64,000 nucleotides of DNA from Nepenthes gracilis (GCA_033239525.1 BSYO01000035.1:2452965-2516964); one strand, 5' to 3'. Shown: positions 23,033-35,620, numbered from the stretch's first letter. A program made the numbers and translations. Notes: generated by a model not told the origin, from the letters alone.

Positions 23033-24444
23033 TGATGCGTCTCTCATTCTCAAATTATTGTACGGATTAGGGGTATTTTTATTCTTTCGCTGCGAGTCGA
23101 ATTAAAGCGGATTTCATCTTCGTCGCTATTAACTTAGAACATACACACCACAAATTATAAATAGAAGGTTAAATGATGGCAGAAATAACTATTGCCATAT
23201 ACCCTTCGACGCTCAATTTAGGAATCTTTCTCGAAGAATAGAAAGATATTAGAAGAATACAATGAATACTTAGATACATATAATAGTTGATGGAGTGTTT
23301 GGATGTGCCAACTGATGTGTGGCTTAGAAGTGCACCCGATTAAGGGGTGTCTTGAGGGTGCGCCGGTTGAGAGGCTATTTAGAGGTGCTCCCGGTAGAGA
23401 GGCGTCTTAGAGGCACGTTCGCAGAGAGACGACTTAGAGGTGTGCCCAACTGAGGGTCGTCTTGAAGGTGCTCCTATTGAGCGATGGCTTAAAAGTGCAC
23501 CCAATAGATGGGCGGCTTAGAGGTGCGCCCACAGAGGGATGATTAAGAGGTACACCCGGTTGAGGGGATTCTCGGAAGTACGCCCAAGATAAGAGTAGCT
23601 TGAAAGTGCACTCGACAGAGAGGCAATTTAGAGGTGGAGAACTAAACCGCGCTGATGGGCCAGCACCCTATCACCTTAGCAGAGGGTTGGCACTTGGACA
23701 GGGCACTCTTGGCTCCGAGATGGAGTGCTCCCGGCTCTGGGATGAAGGGTTGGCTCATTGATGGAGGACTCATAATTTCGGGATGGAGTGTTCCTAACTC
23801 CAAGACGAAGGACTCGTGACTCCATAACAGAGGGTTCGTGGCTCCGAGACAAAGGGCTCCTTGTTTTGGGACAGAGGGCTCCTGATTTTGTGAATGAGTG
23901 CTCCTAGCTTTGGAAAGGAGGGCTCGTAGCTCCGAGATGGAGTGCTCTCGTAGCTCCAAGATGGAGTGCTCCTGGTTTCGGAACGGAGGAATCGCGGCTC
24001 CAAGACTGAGGACTCGTGGCTCTGGGACAAAGTGTTCCTTGCTTCAAGACGGAGGACTCGTGACTTCGGGATGGAGAGTTCCTGGCTTCAGGACGAAGGG
24101 CAACTCTTCAATGGAGAGTAGGCCTCCTAGAAGGAGGGCAGCTCCTAGACAGAGGGCTATTGGCTCTCGAATGGATGGCCACCCATAAATGGAGGATAGG
24201 CCTCCTAGCAACTCCTGGTTAGAGGGTAGGCCCCCTTATTAGGAATAGCAAGCCATTTGGAGCTTGTGGAGTTTGTCCTTCCAAGCTTGAGAGTGCTTGA
24301 CTTTATAGTTTGATCCGCAAATGCACTCTTCTTGTTTAAGTAATGTTAGACATTTCACTTTGAAAAATTTTTGTTGGGTTGGAGTTGAGTTGTGCGCCTA
24401 TTGTGGGGCCCTGCCCATTAGGCCCAAGGCTGCGGGAGCCATCA
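23033..24444 (-). repeat. 3' LTR of element 1
   Basis: It begins (plus strand) TGATGCGTCTC and ends GAGCCATCA. Two internal arrays are visible. At about 23330-23640, units of about 30 bp carry GAGGTGCGCCCG...GGCGGCTTA. At about 23690-24240, units carry GGCTCCGGGA(C/T)GGAGGGCTC. A TATA box on the minus strand (ACTATAAAG, about 24302-24311) precedes the arrays in the element's sense. Open frames in the arrays are artefacts of period length. Confidence 0.8.
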
Positions 24445-24457
24445 CTAGGCCTCCATG
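24445..24457 (-). other. Polypurine tract of element 1
   Basis: The minus strand reads CATGGAGGCCTAG directly before the 3' LTR (TGATGGCTCC). It is a short, imperfect purine tract at the same place as ATGGGGGGGTAG in element 2. Confidence 0.55.
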
Positions 24458-27400
24458 TCGAGAGATTTGAAAATTCAATCCCCGAATGTCATGATGAGAC
24501 ATTATTGTGCCCGATCCCGCTGACTTAATACTGGTTGATGTCATCTTTTGACTATTAATGGAGGGGCTCTCTATGCCTTATAAATCGTCTTCACCAGCCA
24601 AGTAAAGTGATAACTTGGAGTTGGTACGAAGCCCGCACAACTACAAGCCGAAATTGGCAAGTGTTACCCTTCCTCAATTGAATTTGATGATATGGGGATG
24701 CATCTGAAATCTACCTTGGCTGTTGGCAAGTCGTCGAGGAGGCCAAGCGTTGATCAGTCTTCGCCTATCGACATGGGCAAAAGCGACTTGTCTGGATGGA
24801 CCATGGGCGATGAGCCCCTCGGTGGACTTCAGTGCTGGAACGGACTACTGGCGTCAACCGTGAGCAGTCCAGGTATCGGGCAAAATTTGAAAGCTCACAG
24901 AGTGAAAACCATGCACTCCATATTAGATTGCCTTACTGCGAAGGCGCGTACCAGGAGGCCGAGTGGTGACATTTCGCCTTCTAGAGAAATTATGGTCAAA
25001 AAGGCTGAGGAGAGAGGACTTAACTCTGCCTGGAGGGACTTGCCGACCTTTGATCTTCTCATTGGTGCCTCTGAAATGGGGTGTTCAAGATCAGCGTAGA
25101 TATGTGTTGATTGATTTTTCAAAAACAGAAGAGAAACGTTCGTCGATCCCAACCGCGAGTTGTCTGAGTCCTAAGTGAGATACAGGAGCACACAGAGGAA
25201 AGATCTTAGGCTCGGGATCAAATCATTTTGCTGCAAGGACACGCTTCAAGAGGCTGGGAGGCAACTTACCTTAAGATAGCCAATCGTTCGAGTTGTAGCA
25301 GTAGGATGCACTTTGCATTTCTTGTAAGGGTCCTTCTCATCGTGTATTATTGTTGGCAAGCTAGCCAATGAGACTGGGGGCGAAGAGCCCCCAGCAAACT
25401 CCGTTGTTGGAGTTGGGAAACCCTTTGGGTCTCAGGTCGAGTGAACGGGTCAATACCATGACCTCAGCCACGCCTGGGATCCTAATTTCGGTGACTCCCT
25501 CTTCTAGGATGCCTCTTTGCTTTCTTATGGAGTGTCAGGGCTGTTTGGGATGACTTGCACCAGATTCTGATCGTTCTTATGAAGGAAAGTTGTGTCCCTA
25601 AGGAGACACGGTTGTTGTCTAAGCCTCCTAGTTTTAACGAACATGTCAGGTTGGTCGCGCTTACCTCTACTAAGAGGAGGTCGTGGCACTGAGAAGATGT
25701 GGTTGTCGACCAAGTTTTGAGGCTATTGTTGTTAGGCTTTTGTTAGCCTAGGCCATCGCCTGCATGTACCATCAATGCTAGGTCATATTTGGGGACATCG
25801 TAACTTTTACGCATTTGGTCCTAATCCGCCAACCATCGTTGACTAATATTGCTCTCTTCTTCGAGATGAGGTCACTACATGCATGCAGAACAGCCCCCTA
25901 AAATTTTAAGTTTAACCGCATATGGGCCGCTTTGTGATGGGACCGAGGTTCAAATACGACCGCGTACGGGCCGGTCAATGTGGGACCAAGGTTCAATCTG
26001 ACCGCATATGGGCCACTTGGTATGTGATCAAGGTTTAATCCAACCGCGTATGGGCCATTGGTATGGGACCAAGGTTTAATCCCATCGTGTCTGGGCTGCG
26101 TGGAGTGGGATCGAGGTTCAGTAACGAGTGAATGAGCACTCACCCGACTTAGGGGTAGTGTACGTCACATGCTTTTTTGTTGTGTCATGATCATTTATAT
26201 GAGCAGACAATATTACTATTTTATTAACGGAAACATGATTCGAGCAAGCAGTATAGTATATGCGAGACTTACCTGAATTCGGCGTAGAATCATCGTCGAT
26301 GCATGAGTGGTGATCTTTTGATCGGCTCACCGTACCGATTGTACAGGTGGCATGCACCGCTTTGGAGAGTCATCGGGGCGCTTTGGTAGGCGCCTCAGCC
26401 TATGGCCCCTATGCTCCATAGGATTTGGTCCTTTGTATTGGACTGGTTGAGCAATGCACTGTTGCGGTGCAAGGTGGCCTACTTGCCAGTGGTTTGGACC
26501 CCGTTGTCGGCCAATACTACCGGGGCCAACCAAGACTGGTGCAGCGCTTGGCTGGATGATATTTTCTGTGATGCGATAGGTGGCAGGTTGAGCACGTTGA
26601 GCCCCCATTGCAAGTATTTCCATAACTTTTGCGAGGTTTGTTGCTATGCAATTGGTCGATGAGAGGCATTGCAGTGGGATCGACCTGTTGACTAGTGCGC
26701 CTTACTCTGGAGAATCACCGAGGTCGGGCAAGACCCGTGAGCAAGGGAATAGCCGCTTGAGCCAGTGGTCTCGTATCTACAGCCTCTACTCTCTGAAACG
26801 TCGGGTTTGCCTCCCCTGGCTGATAGGGTTTGAAGCCAGTGCCTCCCGGCGGCACTTGGAGCGACGTGGATCATATTGCTCTAGGCCTTCATCTATGCTT
26901 CATGGCTCGGTCAGCCTTCTAGCCACTACAAGACCTTGTCACTCGTAACAGCCTAGGCCACCGGATCTTCTACAAATGTGTGTTCGCTTTGCGGTTTAGG
27001 AGTTGGAGGGCGGAGCCCCCACTGAGAGTCTTTAGTTGGATGTGAGAGGTCTTAAAGTGGGCGCTGGTGCACATTTTGGGGCCGGTTGTCTGCCACCATA
27101 GTTACTCGAGGAGATGTTATCGACATGGAGCCATTCTAGGCCGGTGTGATGGGATTCCCCCTCATGGCTCCTTGACACTGCTCTTGGTAGAGTATTAGAG
27201 AGGAGATAAAGCTCCATCACTGTTATCCATGGCCTCAGGAGCTCCAGTTCACCACAGTCCGACCCTTGCCGGCTACAGGCCACTGAGACCCATTCCTGGC
27301 TCCAAATTGGTTACGGCTGGACCGGTTATTACCGTAATGCATCTAGGCACTGGACTGGGATGCTGTTGGACTTGATCTCGACTCCAAATAATTTAGCAGC

Positions 27401-28729
27401 TTGACTAAATCCGATTGCTGAACTGAGACGCGGCTGGACCTAGGCGCGGGACTGGATTTGGTTGCTGGGCAAGGTCATGGCACTGTACTAAGGCTCGGCT
27501 AGACGTGACCTAAGTGCAAGACTAGATCTAGGTGCCAAACACGGCTCATACGGGAGAGGAGTAGCGCTGAGCTGGTGGGACTCTGGATCGTCAACCGTGG
27601 AGCCAAACTGATTATAGAGTCGGGCTAGTACCTAGTCGGATTGGAATTGGGCGCTAGATAGGGAGTGGAAGACTGCACTGCGGTCGAGTATAGAGTTGTG
27701 ACCAAACCGAGTCGCGGCAGAACCGAGTCATGGCTAAACCGAGTTATGGTCGAGCCGGTTCTAAGAAGCATTCATATATGACGGAGAGGAGGTAGAGCGG
27801 GATGCGTTCATATAAGTTTGCTAGAAACGCACTTGGTGGACCAACGAGGCATACCTGAAGATGGTGATGAAGATTGCCGGTTGAGGGTGGTCACCCTATG
27901 AAGGCACGGGTAGCGATACAAGCTCCGTCGAGGGTTTTCTCTTCCTCTCTCCACCGCGCCTTACAAAACAACGAGATTTCAACGGATTGCCTCAAGATTG
28001 CCACATGCGAACACAAGATTGGCATCCACAAAGATGAAAGAAGCATTTACTTGCCTCGATTTGCTAATTCTCTTCCGGCGATGGCACAGCGGTGGTGGCT
28101 CTTCGCGGCCCACGATCTTCTTCTTTCCTTCACACTGCGGCGCAAATCAGAGGGTGAAGAATTGAGAGGAATTTTTCGGCTTCCGTTCCAGGCGACGTCT
28201 CCTCCAGCAACCGCGGTTGCCACCACTCCATGCATCGAAATCTAGGAGTAAGAGGGGAGGCCTCCAACATGGCGTCTTCGGATGGGCCTTGCTGTGCCTG
28301 TGGTTTATGTTCCTCGCTTTAGTGAGGTAGCTATGTTCTCCTCCCGTTTTGGGAGTGGCAAGGTGTTGCCGCTCTGGGATTTGGCCTGGCTCCCTCGGAC
28401 CAGATCGATCTTTCATCTATGAGTGGGCCCCATCGCTCGGATTTTTCCTAATACCGAAGTCATCAAGCTAATGAGATAAGCACTGGGGGGCTGCATTTAT
28501 CTCGTCTTCTCTCTTGGGCGCTGACATTGTACAATGGATGATAGAGCCCCCAACAACTAGCTTGTCAAGGACAAGCTAAGCGTCGTCGTGGCTGCCCGAG
28601 GGTTTGTCGTCGTGGCTACCCGATGGTTCGTCGCCATGGGAGACGATTTCTCTTGCCGAGGTGCTGGTTAAGGTAGAAGTATTAACCATATTTATTTCGT
28701 TGTTGTGCTGTGGTTAGACATTTCAGTCA
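24458..28729 (-). other. Interior of element 1, non-coding or unrecognised
   Basis: No retroelement protein motif was found. 25180-26650 is clearly homologous to 52360-54000 of element 2. Shared landmarks include AAGATCTTAGGCTCG, GATCGTTCGAGTTGTAG, ATTCGGCGT(A/G)GAATC and GGCGCCTC(A/G)GCCTATGGCC. In the element's sense, exact splice-donor-like AAG|GTAAGT (25270/25269) and CAG|GTAAGT (26273/26272) occur at conserved positions. A minus-strand frame at 26327-26623 (starts MEILAMGAQRAQ) has a counterpart at 53740-53937 (MAKLAMGARRAR). Whether these are relics of a captured gene or leader introns cannot be decided here. Confidence 0.5.
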
Positions 28730-28749
28730 TTTTTCACAGACGGCGTTAA
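28730..28749 (-). other. Primer-binding site of element 1
   Basis: The minus strand reads TTAACGCCGTCTGTGAAAAA right after the 5' LTR. It aligns with TTGGCGCCATCTGTGGGAAC of the Tat-type element at 61855 and TTGGTACTGTCTGTGGGAAA of element 2. This ties the three elements to one priming type. Confidence 0.7.
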
Positions 28750-30294
28750 AGATACACCCCTAGTTCTTGGGCAATAGTATGGATTAGAGAGCCTTCCATT
28801 CTTTCGCTGCAAGTCGAATTGGAGTGAATCCAATATCTATCACTATTAACCTGGAACGTGCACACCATAAACTACAAATAGGAAGTTAGAGGGCGACGGG
28901 AGTAGCTCCCACTGTATATCCTCCGATACTCAATTTTATAATCTTTCTCAAAGAATAGAAAGATATTAGGAGGATGCAATGAATGATTAAATGTATATAA
29001 TGATGGATGAAGCTTTTGGATGTGCTAGTTGATGGGCGGTTTAGAAGTGCGCCCGGTTAAGGGGCATCTTGGAGGTGCACTTGTTGAAAGGCGGCTTGGA
29101 AATGTGCCCGTATAGGGGCAGTTTAGAAGTGCGCCCAATAGATGAGCATCTTAAAGGTGTGTCCATAGAGGGATAGCTTAAAGGTACGCTCAGTTGAAGG
29201 ATATCTTGGAGGTGCGCCCACTGAGGGGCAGCTTAAAGATGTGCCTTTAGATGGGCAACTTAGATATGCGCCCGATAGAGGGCATCTTAAATGTACACCC
29301 ATAGAGTGACGGCTTAGCAATGCTCCTAGTAGAGGGGCATCTTAAAAATGCACCCACAGAGGGATAGCGTCGAGGTGCCCTCGGCTGAGGGACATCTTGG
29401 AGGTGCACCCGGCATAAGGGCGGATTGGAGGTGCACCGAGTATAGAGGTGGCTTAGAGATAGATGACTAAATTGCGCTGATGGGCCAGCACCCTAGTCAC
29501 CTGAGCGAAGGGTTGGCTCTTGGACAACGCACTCTTGGCTTTGGGATGGAGTGCTCCTGGCTCTGAGACAGAGGATTGGCTCCTTAATGGAGGGCTCGTA
29601 GCTTCGGGACGAAGTGCTCTTGACTTTGGGACGAAGGGCTCCTAGCTCCAGGATAAGGAACTTGTGACTTCGGGATAGAGTGCTATTGTCTTTGAGACGG
29701 AGGGCTCCTAGTTCTAGGTTAGAGGGCTCCTAGTTCTAGGTTAGAGGGCTCCCAGCTACAGAACGGAGGGTTTGTGATTCCATGACAGAGGGCTTCTGAC
29801 TTTGGGACGGGGGGCTCCTGATTTCGGAACGGATGGTTCGCGGCTCCGGGACAGAGGGATCGCAACTCTGGGGTGGAGGGATCATGGCTTTGAGATGGAA
29901 GGCTTGCGGCTTCGGGACGGAGGACTCACAACTCCGGGATGAAGTGTTCCTAGCTCCGAGACAGAAGGTAGGCCTCCTGGAAGGATGGCAGCTCCTGAAC
30001 GGAGGGCTCTTGGATTCCAAATGGAGGGTGACCCTTGAATGGAGGGTAGGCCTCCAAATAGCTCTTGGCTAGAGGGTAGACCCCTTCTTGGCAAATGCTG
30101 AGCTATTTGGAGCTTGTGGAGCTTGTCTTTCTAAGTTTTAGGATATCTAACTTTATAGTATGATTGGCAGATACACTCCTCTTACTTGGATAATGTGGAA
30201 CATTTCACTTGAAAAAAATTTTATTAGGTTGTAGTTGAGTTGTGGGCCTGTTGTGGGGCCCGGCCTATTAGGCCTATGACTACTGAACCCATTA
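28750..30294 (-). repeat. 5' LTR of element 1
   Basis: This is the partner of 23033-24444, with the same leader (CTTTCGCTGCAAGTCGAATT) and the same two arrays (about 29030-29465 and 29510-30095). The arrays contain more copies than in the other LTR, which explains the 130-bp length difference. A TATA-like ACTATAAAG (minus) lies near 30152-30160. Its outer end is CATTA, a decayed CATCA, followed by the TSD. Confidence 0.8.
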
Positions 30295-30351
30295 AACATA
30301 AACATAGAATAAGCACATTATATCATTTGCTGGTAATTGGGATGTTCATGA

Positions 30352-30591
30352 TTGATCAACCAAACTGTTGGCAATTTTTTGACCCAAATCAATTTGAATT
30401 GTTCCATAAAAAGTTTAACCGTATATGAATTGATTAATCGGTGGATCGATTTCACTGCTCCAATTCTAGCCAACAATATTTTTGAAAAAAAATTACTGAA
30501 ATTATCAATGCATATTCAACAAGGTGTGTATATTCAAGCCGGTTTGGCTAGGCTATCTTTGGGTCACCAATTTTTTCAAAGACTCTATTAA
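30352..30591 (+). pseudogene. Unidentified coding-like fragment (about 79 codons)
   Basis: A frame immediately right of element 1 reads with protein-like composition, e.g. LINRWIDFTAPILANN and ARLSLGHQFFQRLY before its stop. A stop lies directly before its first codon (TTG, not ATG) and the open region upstream is in another frame, so it is at best the 3' end of a broken gene. I do not recognise the family; possibilities are a retrotransposed host exon or an old integrated element. Chance cannot be excluded at this length. Confidence 0.3.
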
Positions 30592-30669
30592 ATAATATAT
30601 ATTAGAAATATCTTATATTGATATATTTTATAACTAGATAAACAAGCAATATGAAAGATTTTTAAATAT

Positions 30670-30930
30670 CAAAGAAGATAAGCGCCAGATAAACACTTAT
30701 TCTTCATAAATGCTCATTTTTCCATTTTCCATGCTAATTTGCATCTAATCTGTACAAGTGCACATTTTATCTAAAACACCTACACCCAATGTACACCTGA
30801 ACTGCGTATAAGTACAATTTATGCAGAACACATAATATGCATTTGAACTATGGTTGAGGTACATTTTACACATAATATTCACATCTAATGAATAACTGAG
30901 TAGCGCATGTGCCCTAGGATGAGCACTCAT
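30670..30930. repeat. Short-motif-rich stretch with repeated ACATTTTA/GCACATTT
   Basis: Several loose repeats of a TGCACATTTTA-type motif occur (near 30755, 30815 and 30860), together with TGAACT(A/G). No element boundary was found. Confidence 0.3.
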
Positions 30931-30936
30931 GCAACA

Positions 30937-31450
30937 CACGTGTTGGGGTACTGTTATCTAAACGGTTGCATATTTTTTACCAAAATTTTAACTCTCTCTA
31001 TGTATTAATCTATTCCATTTATTAGTAATAGACAAAGATCGTAAGAATAATGGCTAAAACACTAAAGCTCTCATTATTTAATACGAAAAGCTACCTTTAC
31101 TTGAGAAAATTAAAGTTATATTCTTGATATAAGTTGTTAAGGTTTTTTCACCAAACTATTTCATGTTGTTTACACACTACGTGCCCATAAAACGCACGTT
31201 TTGGGTAATATTTTCTAAACGGTCACATATTTTTGATTTAATTTTTAACTCTTTTTATATATATCTCTCTTTTATTTATTACAGAGAAGCATAGATAGTA
31301 AAAATAATGGTTACAACCCTAAAACTTTGATTATTTAATATGAAAAGATATCTTTTATTTGAGAAAATCAAAACTATATTCTTGATATAAATTATCAAGG
31401 TTTTTTCACCTAACTATTTTGTATTATTTACACACTAACTCTAGCACGTA
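30937..31450. repeat. Tandem duplication, two copies of about 258 bp
   Basis: 30937-31194 and 31195-31450 share the order CACGTGTTGGGGTA / CACGTTTTGGGTAA, CTAAACGGT, AATAATGG, TTGAGAAAAT, ATTCTTGATATAA, AAGGTTTTTTCACC and TTTACACACTA. They differ by many substitutions. There is no coding frame. Confidence 0.75.
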
Positions 31451-32272
31451 ACATTTATTGATACATTGGTGGTATGGATACTGGGATTTAATAGTAAGCG
31501 AAGATCACCAATAAGTTAAGTAAGTTTGATAATAAGATAAGAAAAGTGCCAGGTTCTGCTATTTCAAGTAAATTCAATAGGCTTTTTTAGTTAGGGTCAC
31601 AAGTTTAAAAGAAGTCAGCTAAAATTTTACATGTCGATACTTTTTGAATTATAAGTTAGCTTTTATACTATATTGCTTTCACCAGCTAAAAGAGCTCGGA
31701 AGGTTTTACCATATAAATATTAATTATCAAGGTTTTTATTCATCACTGAAATCTACGCATTATTTTTCATTACCATTTCGATTTATTTAGGTACTATACT
31801 AATCTATGAAAATTGATTTTGATTTACATCTAGTAAAAAATATATATTGCACGTATTATATATTTGTATATACTTTGATTCCACTTATTTATAAAGTTCA
31901 AATGAACCAAGATTAGGTATCCCTAGTCCTCTCAATATATCTTTAATAATATTTATCTTCATATTTGAAAAATATATAAGACAATATGTCATGGAGTGGG
32001 ATAGTAGCCATGAAGCTCAGCTGATCAGAAGCTAGCCAGCTTCCCAAGCACCAGATTGCGTTGCAGATCAGCAGCCAGCAACAGATAAGTAATTCTTCAT
32101 CAAAACAGATCAGCAACTAACCTTCAAATTGGCCAATCGGCTAGCATTGCTCCATGAAGTAGTAGTATTCATATATCCTCTCTACTCTAAGTCTTCCCTA
32201 ATCCCTCTTTCTTTCAAAATTCTGTAATAGTTCTTTTGTAATATTGTTATATCTGAATTATATTTTTTTAAT
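31451..32272. other. Intergenic, no gene recognised
   Basis: A/T-rich. A somewhat GC-richer patch at 31985-32150 has repeated CAGATCAGCA-type words but no frame or element boundary. Confidence 0.45.
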
Positions 32273-32277
32273 TGTTC

Positions 32278-33898
32278 TGATACGTCCCTAGGTCCGAGTT
32301 ATTATTGGGGCAAGAAATCCACTTGATCTTCTTTGTCAGGTCAGAAGTGAAGTAGGTTTGGGACGATAACTTTGAATTTAGATCCTGCATATCATAACTG
32401 AAAATGAGAGGTCGAAGAACGGTAAAAATTGCCCTCATTATATATCTTTTGACGTTCAAGTCAAAAAAAATTTTCAGAAAATAAAAAGATATTAGGAAGA
32501 TACTAGACAATGCAAAATTACACGTGAGTGGGGGATGTGAGACGAGGACTGACACCCGTAGGTGCACCCAACAGGGGGCTACTTGGAGAGGAAGGAGGTC
32601 TGGGCTTCCTCCTGGCTACATGCAGTTGGAGATTCACTAGAGTTACACTTGGTGAGTAGCTCATTATGGGCGCACTCGGTAGGGAGTTGCTCACTATAGA
32701 TACATTCGATAAAGAGTGGCTTACTATGAATGCACTCGTCGGGGAGTGGCTCACTATGGATGTACTCGATAGGGAGTAGCTCACTATGGATATACTCAAA
32801 TAAATAGTGGCTTACTATGAATACACTCGGCGGGGAATGGCTCACTATGAATGAGAAAAAGCTATGCCAAGAAAGAGAGCTTGGATCTTTCTTAGCTCTT
32901 GAGTCTCGTTCGTGGGTGATTTTTCACTGAGAGTTGCGCCCTATTGAGTGGCGTCTTAAAGGTGTGCCCGAGTGAATGGCGGCTCAGAGGCGAAGGACTA
33001 AACTGCGCTGATAGGCCAGCATCCTGATAGCTTGAGTAGAGGGTTACCTCTTGGATAGCGAGCTCTTGGCTTCGAAATGAAGAGCTGGCTCCTGGATAAA
33101 GGGCTTTAAGACGGAGAGTTCCTGACTCCGAGACAGAGAACTCATGACTCTGGGATGGAGTGTTCCTGACTCTGAGATGGAGGGCTGACTCTTGGCTCCG
33201 GGACAGAGGATTTCTCACTCCGGGATGGAGGTTTGGCTCAAAAATGGAGGGCTCCTAGCTCCCAAATGAAGGGCTCCTCGCTCTCGAATGGAGGGCTCCT
33301 AGATGGAGGGTAGGCATCCAGGAAGGAAGGCAGCTCTTGGCTCCAATACGGATGACTCATGGCTTCAGGACTAAGTGTTCCTGACTCCGAGATGGAGGGC
33401 TCCTGACTCTGAGATAGAGGACTCGTGACTCAAGGATAGGGTGCTTTTGGCTCCGAAACGGAGGGTTTCAGACTTTAGGATGGAATACTCCTAGCTCTCG
33501 GATAGAGGATTCTTGGCTCCGGGACGAAGGACTCGTGGCTCCAAGATGGAATGCTCTTGGTTTTGAGACGGAGGGCTATAAGACAAAGTGCTCCTAATTC
33601 CGGGACAGAAGGCTCCTGACTCCTGGATGGAGGGCGACTCTTGAATAGATGGTAGGCCTCCTAAAAGGAGGGTAATTCCTGGATGGAAGTTAGGCCCCTT
33701 CCTGGGAATATTAAGTTATTTGGAACTTGTCCTTCTAAATTTGGAGGTGCCTGACTTTATAATGTGATCCGCAAATGTTCTCCTCTTGATTGGACAATGT
33801 GGAACCTTTTACTTTGAAAAAATTTTATTTGGTTGGAGCTGAGTTGTGGGCCTACTGTGTAGCTTGACCCCTTCAGCCCACGGCTGCTAAACCAATTA
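32278..33898 (-). repeat. Solo LTR (1621 bp) of the element 1/2 family, imperfect TSD
   Basis: It starts TGATACGTCCC and ends ACCAATTA, flanked by TGTTC (32273-32277) and AGTTC (33899-33903), a 4-of-5 match. It contains the family leader, with GGTCCGAGTTATTATTGG at its left. One array lies at about 32535-32850 with ACTATGGATGCACTCG-GGGAGTGGCTC units, and a second at about 33050-33700 with the same GGCTCCGGGA(C/T)GGAGGGCTC unit as element 1. A minus-strand TATA-like sequence lies near 33755. No interior sequence adjoins. Confidence 0.75.
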
Positions 33899-33903
33899 AG
33901 TTC

Positions 33904-35300
33904 AGTAGATGATACTAAATCAATTTGTTATTATATTATATATATTTATTACTATGACATAATATCATTATATAGATGTACATATTTATATTAAATTGGT
34001 TTTACTTTTCTAAAAGAAACACTTGTTAAATTTTTATTTATTTATAATTTTTAAAAAGTTTATAGACTCGGTATTATATTCTATGAAATACATAAACCAT
34101 TATGACAAATGCTTTCTCCATATAGCCTTCACACTTTATAATAATATATGAGATACCTATATCCACATCCTACAGTATGAAATCCATCACTACTTCTGAA
34201 TATATTATCTAACTGCTAATGTGAAATACTAGAAGAAATGTACATTAGTCAAATGTCCAATAAGTAATTCTTTAAGCAAAAAAAAATAACTATTATAAAG
34301 AACAATATCATTTAAGAATCTAAAATATAATGATTGAGAATATTATATACTGTAATAATATATTTCATCAAAAGAGATTTCACAGAAAAGATCTGTGAGA
34401 ACTATATTTCTACCACTGTGAACCTAAAGCTAATATATTTATACTCACATCAGTCGAATAAATAGCTTCATATACAAACTAATCTTTATCACCCCACTAT
34501 GTAATGCCAAGACATCTATCATACGTTTGTGGTCTGACCAGTCAATCTATTATTAGATATTTCATATATCTATATCATGATATGATATCCATAAATTTAC
34601 AGGAGAAACAAATGTGTTCTTAATATTAACAAAATAATATCGATATTGGATAGTGCAGACTATAATAAATTATTTCGGTGTCCATATCTTTCGGATAAAA
34701 TAATTTCTTTATACATTTTTCTTTATCTTATCTGTAAAATATAGAATAAAATATTGTATTACATAAAATTATAATATAAAGGATCCGGGATCTACATACC
34801 AGTAATTCCATGTCATCTAAAAGTGAAGTTCTGTATCCCATCCAACCAAATTTCGTTGTTGAATATAAGAGTGTGAGTGAGAATTAAGGACACATGAATA
34901 AACCTATGTATTAATAAAACCTATTAATGTCCAATAAATAATTAACAAAAAGCTCAATATACCCTAACGAGATGTTTATTTCATTTAAATATCAAGATTA
35001 AATAAGTCCATTAAAATCGTAATGTTTCAAATGTTATTATTTCTTAAACTCATAATTAATCGATTCGTTATATTGGGTCATCCAAAACACATCCATAGAA
35101 AACTAGTTTTCTCTTCGGTACCCTAAATAATTATCAATTTATTTTTCTATCATCAAATAATTAATTATTATACTGAAATAGCACATCAAAATATCAAGAA
35201 TACCCTTATTTTTCTCAATCAAACACACACAACTGTGCGAAGAAGCGACGCGCCCACAGTGCAGCAGCTCCCCAGCATGAAGAACCCTAATAGACCCAAT
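33904..35300. other. AT-rich intergenic, no gene recognised
   Basis: Long A/T-rich stretch. No coding frame, inverted-repeat element or LTR boundary was identified. Confidence 0.45.
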
Positions 35301-35301
35301 T

Positions 35302-35620
35302 TTGCCGATTTTATTTTTATTTAAAATTTAAAATATTCATGAATATTTGACACCAATGACTTATCAAAATCATCTTATATAATCCTCATACCGCTATTGG
35401 AACCAATCTTACTCATCAAATATTACAAATCGATAATAATTTTGCGATGCCCATGCTTTTGCTATCTTTTTGCCGATTTTGTTTTTATCTTAAATTCAAA
35501 TTGTTATATTTGATACTAATGACTTATTAGGATCATCACATATGATTCTTGTACATCTATTAGAACTAATATTACACATCAAATATTACAAATCGACAAT
35601 GATTTTATAATTTTTTCGAA
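35302..35620. repeat. Tandem duplication, two copies of about 165 bp
   Basis: Both copies run TGCCGATTTT(A/G)TTTTTAT, TTTGA(C/T)AC(C/T)AATGACTTAT, ATCATC, TC(A/T)TAC, ATCAAATATTACAAATCGA and AATGATTTT/AATAATTTT. The first starts near 35303 and the second near 35471. Non-coding. Confidence 0.7.

Larger units (their letters stand above)
23028..30299 (-). mobile_element. Element 1: complete non-autonomous LTR retrotransposon (7.26 kb) with TSD
   Basis: AACAT at 23028-23032 and 30295-30299 is a perfect 5-bp TSD. The element spans 23033-30294. It has LTRs of 1412 bp (23033-24444) and 1545 bp (28750-30294), a PBS next to the right LTR and a polypurine tract next to the left LTR, so it points to the minus strand. 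The 4.3-kb interior shows no gag, protease, RT or integrase motif in any frame. That is the definition of a LARD-type element, which must be mobilised in trans. It shares LTR and interior sequence with element 2. Confidence 0.85.

Noticed and set aside
23642..24188. Repeat-encoded frames in LTR arrays (also at 29736-30094, 32518-33218 and 55539-55932)
   Set aside because: They are by-products of array periods divisible by three, open on both strands, without start context or homology.
29030..30095. Regular short repeats considered as a CRISPR-like array
   Set aside because: Units are imperfect and directly adjoining with no unique spacers, lie inside plant LTRs, and there are no cas genes.
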